Assembly (NCBI RefSeq): GCF_051020975.1
Contig: NC_135034.1
Coordinates: 9,052,001 to 9,116,000, forward strand
Direction: 5' to 3'
Length of the DNA stretch: 64,000 nucleotides
Origin: Osmia lignaria lignaria
Lineage: Eukaryota; Arthropoda; Insecta; Hymenoptera; Megachilidae
Each line of letters starts with the position of its first letter. Within the stretch, counting starts at the first letter, position 1. Made by a program: the position numbers and the translations under genes. Below the pieces are notes generated by a model. It made no database searches, was not told the origin of the DNA, and was given only the letters and a program-made list of their open reading frames with translations. Shown piece after piece: positions 60,801 to 64,000 of the stretch.

Positions 60801-62253
60801 ATACTCGATTTAAGTGTTTTGTAATTACAGAGGCCTTGAGATACTTATTTAGCCATTTTTCATGTGGTTTGAAACGACACTGGGTCCAAGGTTAAGAAAG
60901 TGGCTTTCAAACGAATTAGATGATAAAATCACACCGAGTTCTAATACCAAATCAATCATTCAGTATCCTATCTCATAAGAGAAGAATATAAGGACAAATG
61001 ATCATAATTGAATCAACTTAAATGTGCAACGATACGATTGAACCTTTTAAGGGAAGCCGTTACGACTTTTACCTCGAGTACTTTCTAAAGTCGTTAACAC
61101 CGACGCTGACGAAACCGGAAGTTGGCCGTCGAACGTATGAAAAGTCAGCAGGATGCAATCGAATTAAATGATCGTCAAATATATGTACGTGCATACGAAA
61201 CAAAGCCATGGAGGAAAGAAGAAAGCGCGAGGAACGGGAGGTTGAAACGTGACGGGCAAACGAAAATGGAGGATTCATTTTAGCGCGCAAAAACGCAACC
61301 GGTTCGCGTTACGCCCAGGTAGTCGCATAATTTCTGATCGGTACACTCGCACACCTCGTGCATATCCTTGACACCATCTGCCTAAAGGATGTGCTAAAGG
61401 TCGAAGCTATCATTGCGCTCTGACATAACGCCGTTTGATCCGACATCGGATAAAAAGCATTCCCTCCGAAACTGCGATCTATCCCACGATTCTAACGATA
61501 TTTTCAACGTTTTCACTGATATCGATGTGTCTCGGTCCACAGAACGCGAGATGAAAGTGATGCAGCGTCAGCAACAGCGTTACACTTTTCCACGGAAGAT
61601 CGAGAGGCAAAAGACTTTCGATATCCTTGGCAAACGCTTATAACAAAACGAAAGTCTCGGTAAATATACGGTGAAAAGTATCCGCATCGTCGTTCGATCG
61701 GATTGCACCGACGAGCGACGGGTTTTCTCGAACGAAAGAGGACGTCCATTTTGGAGAACCGCGAAACCATTCGATCACCCTAATTGACACGCTTTTTTCG
61801 CAGCATCCTTGAAGACTACATAGTTTCAAAGTGACTCAGACTGATGAACACTCGCGAATGATCTTTCGAGTGACCTTGACTTCGGAGGAGACCAAACCCG
61901 TCCCCAGCATCCTCGACAGCCCAGAGCAGTATCCCTGGAATCTCACCGCCCTCCTCTCTACTTTATCGACTAAAATTGATACTTTCCGTCGATCCCATAA
62001 GATCAGCGATCTTGTAACAACCAGACAGACGGAAGTGGAGACCATCATCGGATAATGTCAGCTGTAAACAGATCTCCGGTCTGTTTATCTTCTTAGAAAG
62101 AAGGAAGAGATGACTATCGAGGTAGCGAAAGGAAGAAGTGCTATCTGGTAATCGATCGAAGGGGTTAAAATTATGTTGATCAATGGCACGATGTTGGATG
62201 ATGTTGAAGTATCGAATCCTCGAAGCAGACGGTTGGACCACCGGATCACTTAC
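45835..62253 (-). other. Long first intron of dpy, no gene recognised
   Basis: About 16.4 kb separates the putative exon 1 from the signal peptide exon. Open frames here are short, unlike any family I know, and mostly low complexity. I see a (GAA)12 microsatellite near 56139-56174 and a T20 run at 60375-60394. I recognise no transposase, reverse transcriptase, tRNA or rRNA. Large 5' introns often hold enhancers, but no specific element can be supported from the sequence alone. Confidence 0.5.
56139..56174. repeat. (GAA)n microsatellite
   Basis: About twelve GAA units in a row on the plus strand, within the long first intron. It produces spurious poly-Lys and poly-Phe/Leu frames. Confidence 0.85.
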
Positions 62254-62326
62254 CCGTCCCCATGGCTGATAGCAGCCTCCTCCTTCAGCCAGGATCCTTC
62301 CTTCTATTCGTAGTCCAATGTTGACT
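62254..62326 (-). CDS. dpy: Putative dpy exon 1: 5'UTR and in-frame upstream ATG
   Basis: A strong donor (G|GTAAGTGAT) lies at 62253. Just before it is an ATG (62263-62261) in a good Kozak context (GCCATGG). Its coding tail ATG GGG ACG G joins the acceptor at 45834 in phase 1, giving M-G-T-A-K and then the M-K-H-L-R signal peptide in frame. The high end is set at an initiator-like TCAGTC (A at 62326). Frame agreement could arise by chance one time in three, and no transcript is available. The exon could also belong to an unseen gene, or be 5'UTR only. Confidence 0.35.
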
Positions 62327-62380
62327 GATTTCACTGGTCGACTCACCAAATAAAGAAAGAAATAATAAATAAATAAATAG
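62322..62380 (-). promoter_or_regulatory. Candidate dpy promoter (Inr plus T/A-rich upstream element)
   Basis: Minus strand TCAGTC at 62328-62323 fits the arthropod initiator. A T/A-rich stretch of repeated TTTA units lies 25-50 bases upstream. Farther upstream are an inverted CCAAT (ATTGG on plus, 62522-62526) and a CRE-like TGACGTC (62498-62504). No clear DPE is seen. This is a motif-level guess only. Confidence 0.2.
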
Positions 62381-64000
62381 CACCTCTTAGGGTGAAAACG
62401 TGGTGAAAAGGACGAACTTCTCGTCCAGCCGGGAGACCGCGGACGAACTGGTGGCTGGTGAAGACTTTTCGTGAGACTTGGACGTGAGACAACGACGACG
62501 TCATCGCCGGCCTGCTGTCTCATTGGTCGACGATCCTTCTCTTTGCTCGACTTGCCTCTCTCTTTTTACAAGTCTCCCTACTCTCCTTTTTCCTTCAACG
62601 AACACCTCTCTCACCTTCTCCTCATCTGCCCTCACCTCCGCCGTCTTCCTTTCATCTTTGTCTTTCACCTGGTTCCGACGCGTTCAACGCTCACCCGCTC
62701 CGACTCGCTTCCATGGTTCACAGCTAGAGCAAAGCTCTATACGTACGAGTCGCTCTCGAAAAGCTGAAACCGATCTACCTAGCTTGATTCTAGGTGTAGT
62801 GGAAAGTCTTGTACATGGTATACCCCGGCTATACTTAGCCAGGCTGTAGGTTAAGTATCTTAGAGGACAGATGATCCTCTTGCCAGAGGTCAGTCGAACC
62901 TGGTGAGCTGCAGTACGCTGGAATTTCGCGGGCATTTCGATGCGTTTGCGTTCGCCAAGGTTGATCACGTTTCAAGCGGGTCGGTAGAAAGGTGATGGTA
63001 ATGAAACGAACTCGTGCAGCCTTGCTGATGGAGCTAGGGATGGTATCAAGTTCAATACAAACGATTTATTCTACTGAATTCGAATACCACTTAAAACAAC
63101 GGGCAAAACTTCGGAACGAGCATAGCCGCGTCGATCGAACGTTAGCTCGTGCATAATTCACGAGAAGAGACGTGAAAGCGACATTCGTGTATTTTTCAAC
63201 CGATCGAACCCGATTTCCATAAGATTCACGAGCGCATTGAACGGTTGGCACGCGTTTTTTCAAATACCATAGCAGGTTTTTCTTGGATCATCTTGGGTCA
63301 CAAATCAACATAAGACATCGAAGCGTTCCTCTGGTGACGCTTCGATTCGTTTCCACGCGCTATTTTCCTCTCTATGAATCGTCGCTGCCACGGCAGGCCG
63401 TAGATTAAGCGTAATGGTGCAAAGTATAGAGCTTCACGTCCGTGGATTCTTCTCGTGGCCTCCGCCTGTGAAGTGCCTCGAGGCAGCGGGGTTCAGCGAC
63501 ACCGATGTACCCTGGCTACGTAGTACCTAGTGTCATTAGACTCGTGCAAAACGCGTGTACCTGCCTGAACGTTTCCTTCAACGACACTGCACGTGATTTC
63601 ACGGAATCGGTTGGACGTCTCTTTGATAGTTTTCCGGGTCGTTCAATGGGAATAAGAAGTATATACGGGATACAACTTTTGATTTACGTTAATATTACAG
63701 GATAAGAGAGGAAACGTTTCGGGTAATAAAATAGATACGCGAGTTTCTTGTTGGGTACTTTGTCTACCGTTAGGTTGAATTAAAATAACTTGAAATTTTC
63801 TTGATTCTTAAATATATTCGGTTCATTTTTAACGTCAAGTATTCAGCGATCATAAGAGATGTCCAACAAGGTAATCTGAAACCGATTTATTTGTCCATTA
63901 CTCTGCAAATATTTGAGAACGTTTCACTCGACAAAACGGAAGATAAGATTTCTCGTCGACATCCTTGAAACAATTCAGTCCCCTGTTTTTCACTCCTTCC
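62327..64000. other. Upstream flank, no gene recognised
   Basis: I find no convincing gene in this 1.7 kb. Near 62770-62890 several short inverted repeats occur close together, including AGAGGA / TCCTCT at 62862-62867 and 62875-62880. The rest looks like ordinary intergenic or far 5' intron sequence. Confidence 0.4.

Noticed and set aside
45835..62253. Transposable element remnants in the first intron
   Set aside because: I found no transposase or reverse transcriptase frames and no convincing terminal repeats by eye; a repeat library search would be needed to decide.
62478..62849. 123-residue plus-strand frame and overlapping 98-residue frame
   Set aside because: Both come from a CT-rich stretch (Ser/Pro/Leu-rich); overlapping frames of similar length suggest composition, not coding.

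Overview
The window is animal (insect) genomic DNA that holds one very large gene, read on the minus strand: the 5' two-thirds or so of the window's visible gene model is dumpy (dpy), which encodes a gigantic extracellular, cysteine-rich EGF/DPY-module matrix protein. The many 60-120 bp introns, CpG-rich non-coding DNA and moderate AT content are compatible with a hymenopteran such as a bee; that placement is inference. In Drosophila, Dumpy is a fibre-like apical matrix protein that anchors epidermis to cuticle at muscle attachment sites, trachea and wing. Its C-terminal ZP domain and membrane anchor are not here: the gene runs off the low-coordinate edge at position 1.

Layout in transcription order (high to low coordinates). 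62,254-62,326: a possible 5' exon whose short coding tail joins in frame to the signal peptide exon. 45,835-62,253: a 16 kb first intron in which I see no gene. 45,779-45,834: signal peptide exon. 45,509-45,704: an LDLa-like Cys exon. 45,265-45,400: an alternative first exon with its own signal-like peptide. 37,290-44,829: calcium-binding EGF modules (D-x-N/D-E-C starts) mixed with EGF modules. 31,418-37,217: EGF modules and runs of tandem four-Cys DPY-like modules. 25,726-30,348: a divergent segment that includes a 491-residue exon with a Ser/Thr-rich mucin-like core. 1-25,648: an array of EGF-DPY-EGF units of about 105 residues each.

The array is the main result. Each unit is, in order, an EGF (N-P-C-x-P-S-P-C-G), a DPY-type four-Cys module (C-R-P-E-C ... 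D-C-P ... A-C ... K-C) and a second EGF ending G-D-P-F-x-x-C. Units fall into six types, which I name A to F. They recur in the fixed order E-F-A-B-C-D, giving eight complete hexamers plus a partial ninth, with a genomic period near 2.35 kb in the 3' part. Upstream of the hexamers the same proteins occur as trimers E-F-A. B resembles E, C resembles F and D resembles A, so the hexamer looks like a doubled and diverged trimer. Nearly every unit is a separate exon with phase-1 introns on both sides.

I place 99 coding exons with consistent reading frame (lengths agree with the intron phases throughout), giving about 11,000 residues in the window, plus three uncertain exons: the 62.2 kb 5' exon, the alternative first exon, and a possible membrane-anchored terminal exon at 27,032-27,267. 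Splice sites were placed by eye from GT/AG, frame and domain continuity; no transcript data were available. Exon numbers below count from the 62.2 kb exon as exon 1.
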